Origin: Icerya purchasi
Lineage: Eukaryota; Arthropoda; Insecta; Hemiptera; Monophlebidae
Length of the DNA stretch: 64,000 nt
Direction: 5' to 3'
Assembly: GCA_039619475.1 (NCBI GenBank)
Contig: CM077115.1
Location: 36,902,083-36,966,082 of the forward strand
Shown here: one piece after another, positions 34,749-46,380 of the stretch
Layout: each line of letters starts with the position of its first letter
How positions within the stretch are numbered: the first letter of the stretch is position 1
Notes under the pieces: model-generated
The model's database searches: none
What the model saw: only the letters and a program-made list of their open reading frames with translations
What the model was told of the DNA's origin: nothing
Program-made: the position numbers and the translations under genes

Positions 34749-35405
34749 TTTTTTTTTTTTTTTCACGGGTTCGTAAATATGAATATTGACACAAGAACAA
34801 TGGAATAGAGGTGCAACAGAAACTCAGATCCTTACACGATTCGAGATAGCCGACAGAAAAGAATCAAAAGCTAGGATAACGGAAGAAGAAGGAAGAGAGA
34901 GAATAAATGAAGCGCAGTATGGAGTGGGAATACCGATTTGTAAAAGGAAAGCTTGTTCAGTTGATAATTACGAACAACCGATTATTATGTGATCAGGATC
35001 ACAAATGAATTGGCTGCTGAAGGGATGCAATAGACAATAAGGAGAAGGCACGAGAGAATAACGGAAAAGCGAGGAAGGAAGCAAACTGTGCTCAAAACGC
35101 GGGCGGAAAATCGCAGAGAGGTTAGAACGGCGCGTAAAAAGTTAAAAACCAGGGGAAGCGAGGAAAGGAAGGTTGAATAGACAAGAAAAAGGAGTCCGGG
35201 TTGGAGAATGAGAAGACGTACGAGTTAAACCATAGTCTGGAATTAGCAGCTGCAGACAGAAGGGTAATATTGGAAGCTGAGAAAACCGGAAGAAACCTAA
35301 CGGAAGAAGAAGATAATCGAACAAATGAGTCAATTAACTCATTTCCCTCGATTCCGGCACGGCCAGGAATCCAAAAGAAATCCGTTTGAATTAAGTGGGA
35401 AAGAA
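34749..35405 (-). pseudogene. LINE-A 3' fragment (RNase H tail onward)
   Basis: Reading on the minus strand, 35395-35330 gives FFWIPGRAGIEGNELIDSF, matching the last RNase H block of LINE-A (LWVPSHAGIDGNETVDSLA). The frame goes on with FSNPDSFFLSIQPSFP (FSNPNSFYLFIQPSPP in LINE-A). Further frames between 35120 and 34980 give FEHSLLPSSLFRYSLVPSP and YCPLH, with small frame shifts. The poly(A) tail is 34763-34749. It joins the start of LINE-C almost directly at about 35405-35437, the two lying back to back on opposite strands. Confidence 0.8.
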
Positions 35406-35436
35406 AGAGATTATGAATCGAGCGAATAAATGTACT

Positions 35437-37950
35437 TATCATAATCCCAATCCCCAAATCGAATAAAAACTGTTCCATTAACAATTATAGACCAAAGCAC
35501 TTACAGATGTACTGGGTAAAATATCAGAGCAATTGCTAAACAAAAGGCTTTCATGGACACTCGAAGCCAACAAGATACTATCTATCCATCAATGTGATTT
35601 TAGACAGCAGCGATCAACACAGCTAGCGGTAAATGATCTTGTTATGAACGTCAGAAGATCAGAAATTCGAATTCCACAGTCGCAGTTTTTTTCGATTTTT
35701 CTACGGCTTACGACCGTGTATGGCGGTACCTCATTCTCAAAAAATTACATCAAATCGGGATAGATGATGATTTAGCAAAAACAATCAAAAATTCCCTTAC
35801 TAACAGACAGATTCGCGTTAGAATAGGCAATATTCTATTAGAGGAAAGAATAATCCCGAACGGGGTACTTCAAGGATCACCCTTGAGTGTCACTTTGTTC
35901 CTGCCTGCGCTAAACGATATTACTTCGGTTGCCGAGAAGCCACTTTCTATCCGAATATTTACCGATGATGTTAGCATATCTCTTCAAGCGTCGTTGCCCG
36001 AAATCGCTAAACAAATAATATAGCCAACGATAAACGACATCAACACATGGAGCCACAACCATGATTTTCTAATATCCGCCGAGAAAATAAATTACATAAT
36101 CTTCTCAAATAACAAAGGCAAAGAACAAAATATAGTTTTGACACTGCGTTCCAAACCAATCCCAGAAGTACAAACAGTCAAGTTTTTAGGAATCCTGCTA
36201 TAACGTACATACGCTCGAAATGCATCCGCTCTTTAGGAATTCTCAAGTTGTTCAACCACTCTCGATATAGGATGCAGCAGAAGAACACTATCTATATATT
36301 GATCGATCCCTCATCTGAACAAAATTGGACTATGGCGCTCAACTTTATAATTTAGCAAGCCGCAACCTTAGAAAAATTAGATTGCATTCATCACCGAGGC
36401 TCCTAGCGGCAGGAGCGTTCAGACCCACAACATGCCTCTGTGTAGAAGCCAACAACCTCCTCTCAAATAACGAAGAATGATTAAATCCGCAAATTTCCTA
36501 GTCGCCGCCGCAGCTATACCAGACTTATTAACATGAAACCCTCTATTTAAGGACTATTATCGAAATAAATATAAGTCCACCCAAAAGGGTGATCAGCACA
36601 TTGCGCTAAAATTTGAGGAAAATATTCGAATCTTCTATACCCTGAAAACATACCGCTCGCTTGTGGATCTTTGTACATCCGGCACCAATACTGTCAATCC
36701 AAATCATCGACGAGCCATTGAAGTTATCAAACAACTTCGCAAGTACCACAGACATGCGGTCAAGATTAAACAGTATTTTAGAGCGGTATCCAAACAGTGT
36801 ACACTGTTACATCGATGGATCGAAAACAGAAATAGCAGCCGGAGCAGCTTTCTTCACTCCAAACGCAACAAGCAAAGCCGAAAAACTACCGTCATGGAGC
36901 TCAACTAAAACTACTGAACTGTACGCAATACATTGCATTGCAAAAGATATCACGAACACGTACAGAGCGACAGTTTGTAATACTAACAGGCTCGGCTAGC
37001 GCCCCCCCCCCGAAAATATCTGAAGGATATTTAACACCAACCCTATCGTGCAGAGAATCCATGAAATCATGACAGAATTACATTCCACTGGACTCGATAT
37101 TCTATTCATATGGATCGCGAGTCATAACTAGCAAAAAGATCAAATTCGCTGTTCCTGGATACTAATACTGAAGCCATAATAACCACAGATGATCTAAAGA
37201 CCGTTTATAAAGAGCAAATTATAAGACTATTGAATACGGAATGGAGATCGATCTCATCCACAAACCATCGCAGAGGCATAAAAGAAAAAATCGAAGAATG
37301 GGAGTCATCTGACTGAAAATCCCGAAAAGAAGAAATAATTTTAACTGGTTATAAGTATTTTTCTACCGTAAACTATATTATAAATGTAAACAATTTTGAA
37401 AAATGACCATTGACTTCATAAAACTATTGCGAATATATATATATTTTAACAAACGATGCTTATGAATATGTCGAACAATTGACGAAACCGGCCGGACTGA
37501 TTTATTATATTTATTGCTTTATATGGTTCAATGTTTTTACAATGGAGATTGTGTTATATGTTTTTTTGTGAATTGTTGAATGCCAAATGTCGTTCGTGTA
37601 ACAAAACATTTATAACATCAGTAATGTTAATGGTCATTGTTTAAAATTGTTTACACTTATAATTTTAACTAGATTAACGCTCTGCCATACTAATATAACC
37701 CATTCATTCCTTTTCAATAACACACCGCCTTCATCCTGTTCCTTCTGTAACACTTCCCAGCTTACTCTCCGAGATATTCTTACAAGTTTCAATAATTTAT
37801 CCGAATCCAGTAAAAGTTTAATCTATCCTAAAACCTATCCTCAAACTTATCCCCAATTACGGTGAAATAATAGTTGGTCTCTTCCCATTGCTCAGAAACT
37901 GTAATTTTATACGCTGTGATGAATGTCTTAGGCTCGGCTTGATAACCTCA
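35437..37950 (+). pseudogene. LINE-C ORF2 relic: RT, RNase H and tail, split by an insertion
   Basis: Plus-strand frames carry IIIPIPKSNKN near 35437, GVLQGSPLSVTLF near 35860-35900 and IRIFTDDVSISL near 35950-35985 (RT box F-T-D-D). CYIDGSKTEIAAGAAFF and TELYAI of RNase H lie at 36805-36930, and LFIWIASHN near 37105. A tail with LTRLTLCHTNITHSF and CSFC lies at 37668-37760. These match I/Loa-like LINEs related to LINE-B, with which it shares the FxDD box. Many stops and shifts are present (for example TAG near 36021). The coding sequence breaks at IILT (37346) and resumes with RLTLCHTN (37671), because about 312 bp has been inserted between. No endonuclease is present, so the copy is 5'-truncated. 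Confidence 0.8.
37347..37658. mobile_element. 312-bp insertion within LINE-C
   Basis: Flanked by ATAATTTTAACT on both sides (37335-37346 and 37659-37670), a perfect 12-bp direct repeat; removing the insertion rejoins the LINE-C frame exactly. Inside, AATGTAAACAATTTTGAAAA then ATGACCATT (about 37384-37412) is inverted near the right end (AATGGTCATTGTTTAAAATT then GTTTACA). The left inverted repeat starts 36 bp inside the boundary, the right one at the boundary. It is MITE-like, but the 12-bp duplication does not fit a common MITE superfamily. Confidence 0.65.
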
Positions 37951-38065
37951 TAGTTGTTGTTCAAGCCATATATGCGCTCGTATATATAAGGTTTTTTTTT
38001 TTTTTTTTTTTTTGGGCTTGGCCGACTAAGGGCAGCTACCCAGGACAAATGGAGTAGATTAAAGA

Positions 38066-41000
38066 TTAAATTTTAATCCGGTCAGAGATCGATGACAGAA
38101 AAGAGACAAGAATAGGAACCAGATTGGATGACGGCAAAGCTAAGATATAGGAAGCACTATATGGAGTAGGATAATTCAGCTTTAACAGCTGAACGTACAG
38201 GATATTACGCTCGGAGGAAAGACTGGCACATTCAAACAGCACGTGGTCAGGATCACAAACAAAGGAACAGTCGCCAGAGTGCAAAGGACAATAAGGGGAT
38301 GGGAAAAGAGCAAAACGATGCCGAGAGGATGGGAGCAAAGTATGATTGAACCGCAGACGGCAGATGGTAATGATGGAAAAACGTTTAAGAGTAGGAAAAT
38401 GATAGAACCAAGAACAAGAAGGAGGACTAGGCTGAATAAAAAGGTAAAATGAGTTAGGATTGGAAAAGGAGCAAGGATACACATCCGACCAAAGTCTGAC
38501 ATGCATTCTTTTGGAGAGGGGAAGTATGTTGTGACCAGGAATCTTTTTAACAAAATGTGGAGAGTACAACGCTAAGCGTGCTAAGGAGTCCACCGTCTCG
38601 TTACCATCAATACCCGCATGACTTGGAACCCAAAGCAGGTCGATGTAAATGGAATGGGAAAGGGAAAGACTATAGATGAGAGAACGTATACGGAAAACAA
38701 TAAAATCGAGAGAATATGAGGGAAAGGGAGAGGATATAGCCTGAAGAGCATTTTTGGAGTCTGATATAATTAAGTATCTATCAGAAGAACGAGTTGAGGA
38801 AATAAATATAACGGCTCGAAGAATGGCATAAAGTTCTGCGGAAAAGATGGAGCAAAAAGCCGGGAGCCTGAAGGATTGAGCGGAATTATTGGCTGGAGAG
38901 AAAAAGGCAGCAGCTACTCCTCCTGAACTCTTGGAACCATCAGTAAATATTAAGGAATGAAAAGGAAACGAGGAATTAATAAGAAAATTAAATTCTTGAT
39001 TGACAACTGCGGAGCCAGAAGTTTTGGATGATGAAGGAAGAGAAAAGAGTTTTGGAGGGTGAAAAAACACGAAGAAGTTAAAAATAAAATAAGGAAGTTT
39101 ACTGTGGGAAATAGTATAGGAGGAGAATTTGTCTAAACGATGAGAAATAAGGGCTAAGATAGGACATTTATTAGGAGAGAAGCGCCATTTATGAAAGATA
39201 GAGAGGTATGTGAGACGAATCTTAGAAAATGAGACGGAAAGTCTTTTTACAAGGAAACTGTATCCTAAATGTGATCGTCGGATAAACAACGATTTTACAT
39301 TCGATTCAGCAAGAAGAGCTGGAATAGGAGTTTAAGCGCCCTTAAGCAAAAACGAAGAACCAAATTTTGTGTTAAATCCAGTTTAGAGAGGAGAGATTTT
39401 GAGGCATTGCCATATATGAAGGAACAGTAATCTAGTTTAGATAATATGATTGATTTGTACAGCAGGATTAGGATTTGAGGATCACCGCCCCATCTCGTAT
39501 GTGACAGGGCCTTGAACAGGTTGAGTCGTTTGCGGCAAGAAATATTAAGGAAATTAATGTGCTCAAAGAAGGACAAGCGGCTATTTAGAAACACTCCAAG
39601 ATAGCAAAAACAGTTGACTAGGGAAATAGGAAGATTATTCAGAGAAACATTGACCGTGGCTAAATTGTAAGGACGGAGAGAAAATATAACACAGGAGGAT
39701 TTAGAAGAAGGCACAGATAGATGAATAGAAGAAAGAGAAAGTTCCAAGACGGACAGTGATCTGTTAAGTACCTCGTTGGCGGTTGTAATATCCATAGCTG
39801 AGGAGTAAAGGAGAATATCGTCTGCATAGAACAGGGAAGAGGAAGAAATAGGAAGAGTGGCAACATTGAGCATATAGATATTAAACAAAGTGGGACTGAG
39901 ACAAGAGCCCTGCGGAAGACCACGAAAAACCTTTCTTGAAGGAGAATCTGTTGCAGAAGACAAACGGATAGACCGATTCAGCATAAGGTTGAGAACAAGA
40001 TCAACGAAAGTAGGAGGAATACTAATGGATAACATTTTTTCTTTAAGGCAGGGAAGATAAACACTGTCGAAAGCAGCAGAGATATCAATAAAGGCTGCCA
40101 AGGTGTATTTTTTGTCAATAAAGGATTTATATATATCGGATACAGAAAGACTTATACAATCAGCTGGACCAAGGCCCGGGCGAAAACCAAACATATTGCT
40201 AGGAAGGATATTCAAGTTTTCCAACCACCAAACGAGACGCCTATTGAGAATACTCTCAAAGAGCTTTCTAAGGCAGGAGGCGAGTGAGATAGGTCGAAAA
40301 GAAGAAGAGTTCTTTTTGGGAATGGGGATGACAATAAATGTGTTCCAAGAGGATGGAGTATTGCATGTATCAACAAAGGAATTAAACAGCGAATTCAGGA
40401 ACTGAAGAGCACTGTCAGAAAGATTTTGGAGAACACGGTAAGGAATTCCATCGATTCCTGGTGAGGATTTAGACGCCTTATGCAAGGAAAATTGGAGCTC
40501 ATTAATATGAAAAGGAGAGGTAAGAAAATGAGGAGAGAGGATAGGAGTAGACGATAACATCGTTTCCTCGAGGCATGGAACATAAGGAGGGGCAATTGAG
40601 TCGATAAAGATAGAAAGGTTGTCATCAGAGAGGAAGTGGTTAGAGGAATGACCGGCAGACGAAGATTTAAAAGCCCTGGCAAGACTCCAAATCCGCGAGA
40701 GAGGAGTATTTCGTGTAAAAGAAGAGCAGTACTTTCTGCATGACATTCTCTTAGCGGCTTTTATTGTAGATCTAGTTTTAGCATTAGCCCGTTTATGTGC
40801 GAGAAAGTTCTCCAAAGTGGAATTGGAGCGAAAGGTTCTGAACGTTCGAGAACTAAGGTCATAAGCACGTTTACACTCATCGTTCCACCATAAATAGGAA
40901 GAGGATTTAGGTTTAGTTTGAGAGGGAAAACGGGGAGGAGGACACGACAAAGAAAGAGCATTAGTAATTGCTAGGATGAAAGAGTTATATTGGCACTGAG

Positions 41001-41795
41001 AATCATGGACATCTTGTATTCTTGAGACATAGGAATCCACCACTGAGCTGAATTTAGCCCAGTCAACCCGGGATAGATTCCACTGAGGATTAAGAGCAGG
41101 TTTGGAAACAGTAAGATAAGAGAAATCAAAAAAGGAAATAAGGATAGGAACGTGATCACTTCCAAAGGTGCCATCCAAAGTTCTCCAGCTAAGTTGCAAA
41201 CTGATGGAAGAAGAACAGAAGGTAAGATCAAGAGAACTAGTAACTGAAGCGTTTCTGAAAAAAGTAGGCGAAGAATCATTAAGTAAAACTAAGTTATTGT
41301 TGAGGAAAAAATCTTCTAATGTGAGCAGCCCCAGAGCGGCGAGCGAGCGTTCAAATCACCTCCAACGATAAAGGGATGAGGAATTGAATTAAGGAAGAGT
41401 AAAAAAGAAGAGTCCCGGAGGATATAAGACGGAGGAATGTAGACAGATATTATGTGAAGAGGATCAGAAGACTTGGAAGGTATTGAAATATGAACTATGT
41501 TCAAGGCATGGAGTGAGGAAGAAAGAGGAAGTTGAACATTGTGTTCAGTAAATTGAATGTCTTTTTTAATAAGAATTGCAGCGCCACCGTATCCATCATC
41601 CCGATCAGACCTGATCGCATAATAGTTTTTACAGGTGAAATGAGTATTCTGTTTAAGCCATGTTTCTGAAAGCAAGGCTATGTTAATCTCATTTTGACTG
41701 AGCAGAGCCTCTAAGGATCCTCTATTTGCTCTAAGGCTTCGGCAATTCCACTGTAAAACTTTTAAATTAGAACACATATTTGTAGGAGAAAACAT
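38066..41795 (-). pseudogene. LINE-A ORF2: endonuclease, reverse transcriptase, RNase H (two frame breaks)
   Basis: The start Met at 41795 is followed by LKVLQWNCRSLRANRGSLEA, ALLSETWL, YGGAAILI and VGGDLNARSPLWG, the AP-type endonuclease that nicks target DNA. The first break, near 41316-41330, follows the GDLN block; about ten residues expected here are missing. The next frame gives GTFGSDHVPILIS and the RT: SYRPISLASCLRKLFESILN-like fingers (here beginning SFRPIS), AFIDISAAFDSVY, GLPQGSCLSPTLF and FYADDILLYSS (39830-39814). The second break is near 39345, at RALK, where the continuation TPIPALLAESNVKSLFIRR is found one base away. RNase H follows with IFTDGSKSSGG (38950-38930), AELYAIL, IISDSKNAL and LLWVPSHAGIDGNETVDSLA. 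A Cys/His tail with CPLHSGDCSFVC...HVLFEC closes the protein. All catalytic residues of the three enzymes are retained. Confidence 0.92.
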
Positions 41796-42155
41796 AATAG
41801 CATATGAAGCTAAAGCTCAAATTGACCATCGCCAACCAGCTGCAGTTCAAGTGCGGCAAAGAACATACAGAGGAAGTATGAGAAGGAAAAAAGAAGGAAT
41901 GTGCAATAGGTAAAACTAAGTTATCGAGGAAGGGCGCTAGACCCTTTAAAAGTTTAAACCACTGTGTAAAAGTAAAAAGGTTTAGATATAAGAAGGAGAT
42001 TAATTTAAAACAGTCGACTCTTAAACTCTGGGTACTCATTTTGGGAGACTTGTTAAGAGAGTGTTCTATACGAAAGAAAAGAAGTAAGAGAGAAGAGCAG
42101 AAAACAGAGAAAGAAAAAAAAAGAAGAGAAAAGAAAAAAGAAAGAAAAAAAAAAA
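41796..42155 (-). other. LINE-A spacer between ORF1 and ORF2
   Basis: About 360 bp separate the ORF1 stop from the ORF2 Met. On the minus strand it begins with a T- and C-rich stretch of about 90 bp. An open frame of 139 codons (42186-41767) crosses it and overlaps the first codons of ORF2, but its product is a low-complexity Phe/Ser/Leu sequence with no recognised domain. How ORF2 would be translated is not evident. Confidence 0.6.
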
Positions 42156-43780
42156 CTAATTTGTTTGATTCTCTACTGTAGAACATGAGTGGATTAAGTG
42201 GAAAAATTTATATGCTAACTTTTGGAATTCAGGATTACTGCGCAGTTGTGGAGAGATTTCTTGGAAGTTTAAAATAAAATTCATCCTGTCAGCTGCCTCG
42301 GGAGCTGATACAGGTAAGGAAAGATTAAGGTTAGCCGGAGCATTATTTGGCACCTCGGAGTTTTTAGTAACGGGACTAGATTTATTGACCGAAGAATGGT
42401 TTGAAAAGAAAAGTCCGTCTGGATAATTACGGTTATTAGAAGGAAGAGGAGGAAAGTAAGATTGAGCTGGTGAAAAAGTTTTATGATTTGATGTTATAGA
42501 TTTTTTATGGAAAAAGTGAGATTTAGGACGGGAAGTAGTAAGATTTTCTTTACGGGTTATATCCGCAAAAGAAAATGCGGACGATGAGCGGTTCTCTTTT
42601 TTAAACTGGCGGGCTTCGCTGAAGGAAATGTTTTCAAACGCCATTATTTTTTTTAACTCGAGCTGTTCTTGGAAGACGGGGCATTGACGACTACTAGTTT
42701 CATGCTGACCTCTGCAATTAAGACATATAGGTTGCGAGAGAGGCTCGGGGCACTCGTTAGCTCGATGCGATTCACCACACTTGTCGCAACGAGGTTTACT
42801 ACGACACATTTTTTCCGTGTGACCAAAACGGAAGCAGGCTCGACACTGAATGGGATTTTTTATGCTATGTTCAACTGAACATCGGAGGTGAAAGAAATGG
42901 ACAAACTCGGGAATTTTGTGTGAAAGAAATTTAATCTCGACTAAGGGAATAGGCCGAAGCTCACCGTCTTTTCGCTTTTTAAGACGTCGAATAGATATAA
43001 CTGGGACTGACGATGTTATGTCTTTGCAAAGGTCTTCTTCCGAGATATCTGTCGGAATATCCCTCACAATAACAAACGAAAATAAAAGAGAGCTCGGAAT
43101 GAAGGCTTTAAGTTTATGTTGTTCTAAAAATGTACTATCTAATAGAAATTCATTGGCCGAGGAAATATTATTAAAAAATAATCGGAGCCTGTTCCTACCG
43201 GCTCGCACAATTTCCCTAATCGCTGCAGTTTTTTTAAACAGGAATTTTGCGGCAGCAAACGGGTGAAGACTGCCGATATTATTATCCGAAAGAGATTCCA
43301 ATATAATCTGAACGAAACCAGTGAAATTAGCAGGAAAAAGAACGATATCTCGATTATTACTACTATTGTTGTTATTAGTATTATTATTATTACTGTTGTT
43401 GTTATTATGATTATTATTGTAATTATTCATATTATTATTATCAGAAGAAGTGTATTGTTATTATTACTATTATTATCATTTATGTTATTATTGTTGATAT
43501 TATTGCCGTTAGTATCGCTGGTGATATTAGAATTGGAGTTGCTATTATTGCTATTGCTGTTAGGATCAAGAACGTAAGACGGAGACGGTATGGTGAGATC
43601 GGCTTGAGAAAGCCTGATTTCTTTTGGGAGAGTAGCGGAAATCGGTGAGAGAGGATCAGCCGATTTACGTTTCGGGTTGGGATCTAAGTCTACACTTATG
43701 GACAGGTTGGACGGGGGTTTAACCGATTTGGTTGAATTTTGGGAGGAGGCCGCTGAGCGGCCCCCGTTAGCTACGCTCAT
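42156..43780 (-). pseudogene. LINE-A ORF1: zinc-knuckle nucleic-acid-binding protein (frameshifted)
   Basis: Starts with MSVANGGRSAAS at 43780. The N-terminal 80 residues are Ser/Pro/Asn-rich and lead into Asn runs coded by AAT/AAC triplets (about 43570-43340). A frame break at about 43440, inside that microsatellite, moves reading to a second frame of 424 codons. This frame holds an RRM-like block (FVIVRDIPTDISEEDL near 43070) and then three knuckles at 42860-42690: CRACFRFGHTEKMC, CDKCGESHRANEC and CLNCRGQHETSSRQC. This is the layout of ORF1 (Gag-like) proteins of Jockey/I-type LINEs, which package element RNA. Total length would be about 540 residues. Apart from the single break it is open. 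Confidence 0.88.
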
Positions 43781-43802
43781 TTAACAAGCAGAAGAAAAGG
43801 AG

Positions 43803-43830
43803 AGGAAAAAAAAAAAAAAAAAAAAAAAAA
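43803..43830. repeat. Poly-A tract (poly-T in LINE-A 5' UTR sense)
   Basis: About 24 consecutive A on the plus strand, 25 bp from the ORF1 start codon. It may belong to the LINE-A leader or may mark another element's poly(A) tail. Confidence 0.8.
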
Positions 43831-44080
43831 CGAAACGAGAAAGATTAAATAAATAAATGTAAGCGAATAAATAAGTAAATCGATGAATTAAAAGTGAAAT
43901 TAAATCTATGCGAGAAAAATCTGAAATTCAGACACGGCGAATAACGAAAACGTGATTTATCGTGTTTAACGTGTTACAATTAAAACGAGTGAGGAAGTAA
44001 AATTGAACAATCTCACCGCTGTTGATCTGCCGACGATAAACGCGATAACGCACTACATGTTCGAAAACGGATTCAAATAA

Positions 44081-46380
44081 GGTTATACTACGATGACTAT
44101 TGTACACATTCGTATATTTTGTTTGTTTTTTCTTTTTATAACCACTATTATTGTGTTTCTATTAAATATTTGATTTTTTTTTATAGAATTGTCTTTTTTT
44201 CTTTTTTTTTTTCGTTTTGATAAATGTTTATTTTATCTTTTTTTATTTCATTATGATACACAGTTCGTTAGATGTTTTTTTTTTTTGGGGGGGGGGGTTA
44301 GCTCGTCAACCAAAATTGTCCAGAAATAATTAGAAATAAATAAAAAATGTTACATAATAGCCGATCAGATATATTGTTAATAGAAATGAAGAAATGTCAG
44401 GCAACGTTCTCTAGTTCATCTGGTTCACTAAAAAGACAGTATTTCCGTTTAGTTTCCTTTTCCTCCCCCTTAATTCCTTCTATGTCTTTTCATAGTTATA
44501 ATTTTTTGTTTAATCCTCCTGTCATTCTGAAGGTCTCTCTTCTCACGATTTGTGTCTGTTTCCGAAGCTGCACTAGTCCGACCATAAAAACCGAATGATA
44601 CAATGTGGAATATGTATTGTACTTTCAGTATAGCTTCTTGTCATTTTCCCGGTTTTTGTTGCTCAGTCGTGCTTGAGTGCCTGCACATTCCAGTCATCAT
44701 TTGGTCAATTTTCTTCTTTTGCTTTCTCTATTCCATTGAAACTTTTGCTGGATAAAGCATCTATGGTCATGCCCGCTTGAACTGCATTTGGAAACTGATG
44801 TAAAATTCGCAGTTTTTATTACAGATGAATTTTATGTTCCGGATAATTTATAAGGTCATCCAAATTGTTTTTCGTTCATTCCTTTCGTTTAATCGGACAC
44901 GGCAAAAGCGGCCAGTGAGATTGTTGCAGTGTTGTACAACTAATTATTTTTACCTCGCATAAAATGGTTGTTTTATATACATACATATACATATGTATAT
45001 TTAGATAATTATTATATTTTTTTCATTATATGTACATTATAATAATTAACGTGTCTGAATAATAAAAATTAAACTGATCCGATGTCACAGCGAAACTAAA
45101 TTAAAAATAGGCTTTCGTAAAAACATAAGGCGTTGCAAGTTATAAACAACGCGTTCCGGCTAATTATTGCGCTAATACCGCTGCTGTCAATCATTCGTAG
45201 CGTCTTTTCTAACAAATTAGCATTAGCGCGATGAGATTCCCACTTGTTGTTTCGGCAGCAACAACGGCATAGTGCCATACATCGCCAACAGATGTCGCAT
45301 TAGAAAAAGCTACATAACGCAACCTTGCCTTGTTACACGCGGTGAAAGTAATTATTTTATCTATAAGCAAAATGATACAAAAATCTATTAACGCATCGAT
45401 AATAATAATATATTAGCTAAACATTTAATTACTTATATCGGCATATTAATAGAGAGAGTTTCTTGCATCAGTTGTAATAGCGTCTTTGGAAATAAACTTT
45501 AGAAATAATACCGGTAATCGTATTTTAATCAGGGAATCAAATGAATTTCAAAAATATGAATCATTAACGGATAAGTTAACTGCGGGAGTTATTCGAATTA
45601 GTAATATATACTGGTAGGTTTACGTTCATTTATTTCCGATTGGTGTTTTGTTTGAATTTTACGAACACGTTTGTTTTTTTTTTTTTGTTTCGAATTTACT
45701 TTGTTAATATCTTACTTTGAAATAAATTCGGCACAGTATTTACAAACAAAATTATTTTTTGTAATTTTGGTGTCGAGTAACAGCTTCAAACCAAAAAAAA
45801 AATTTGAAAATTTGGGAGACCGTCACCAAGTCTAAATGTGACGCGAGTAGTTTTGTCAAGAAATAGTTTAAACGATTTTTTTAAAAAAAAAAACTTCATA
45901 ATAATAGTAAAAATAGTTTGCGGATGTGATGTAACTTCTGTTTTCCATGTATTTTATTCGGTGGTGAAGAATTATGAACGATAAGTGGGATTATTAATAT
46001 AAATCACTGAATTCGTCGTATTAAAAAGCTTGACTACTCGTCTGCTGTACATATTAAAAATTACATTTTTTTCACTTCAGTTCATAGAAGAAAAAAAAAA
46101 AATCTCAAAATAGTGAAAAAGTAAGACATGATAGAGGTGTACATTTTTAATAATTGTGTTAACTTCTCTGGTGCTTTTGAATTATCCTGGTACGAGAGCC
46201 ATAATGAAACAGAGAAATCCTCTAATTCTAGAATTTTTAAAGGTTTAGTAAATTTCAGTTTAGATGCTGCGCTCAAAACTAATTTCGAGAAAATGACAAT
46301 ATTAAATTGAAAATCAAAGCAAAAAAATCAAATTGAAATATTAGATATAATTTGGAGGTTTGTCAAAAAGGAAATTTAAA
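44081..46380. other. AT-rich DNA, nothing firmly recognised
   Basis: A run of T then G lies at 44276-44297. A plus-strand stretch near 44490-44590 faintly resembles the LINE-A tail (SYNFLFNPP, then VSLLTICVCF) but too weakly to call. No other gene or repeat was found. Confidence 0.4.

Larger units (their letters stand above)
37992..44080 (-). mobile_element. LINE-A, nearly full-length non-LTR retrotransposon
   Basis: Read on the minus strand: 5' UTR (from an unresolved start, perhaps near 44080), ORF1 (43780-42156), a spacer of about 360 bp, ORF2 (41795-38066), a short 3' UTR of about 52 bp and poly(A) (38013-37992, 22 nt). It is the only copy here with both ORFs; four 3' fragments of the family lie at 3920-4100, 4801-5265, 10143-10790 and 34749-35405. 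Three frame breaks (one in ORF1, two in ORF2) make it defective, but the frames are otherwise clean, so it died recently. The 5' limit and target duplication are not certain. Confidence 0.88.

Noticed and set aside
44490..44600. Possible sixth LINE-A fragment
   Set aside because: Only scattered residues agree (LLTIC, NFLF), with no continuous block.
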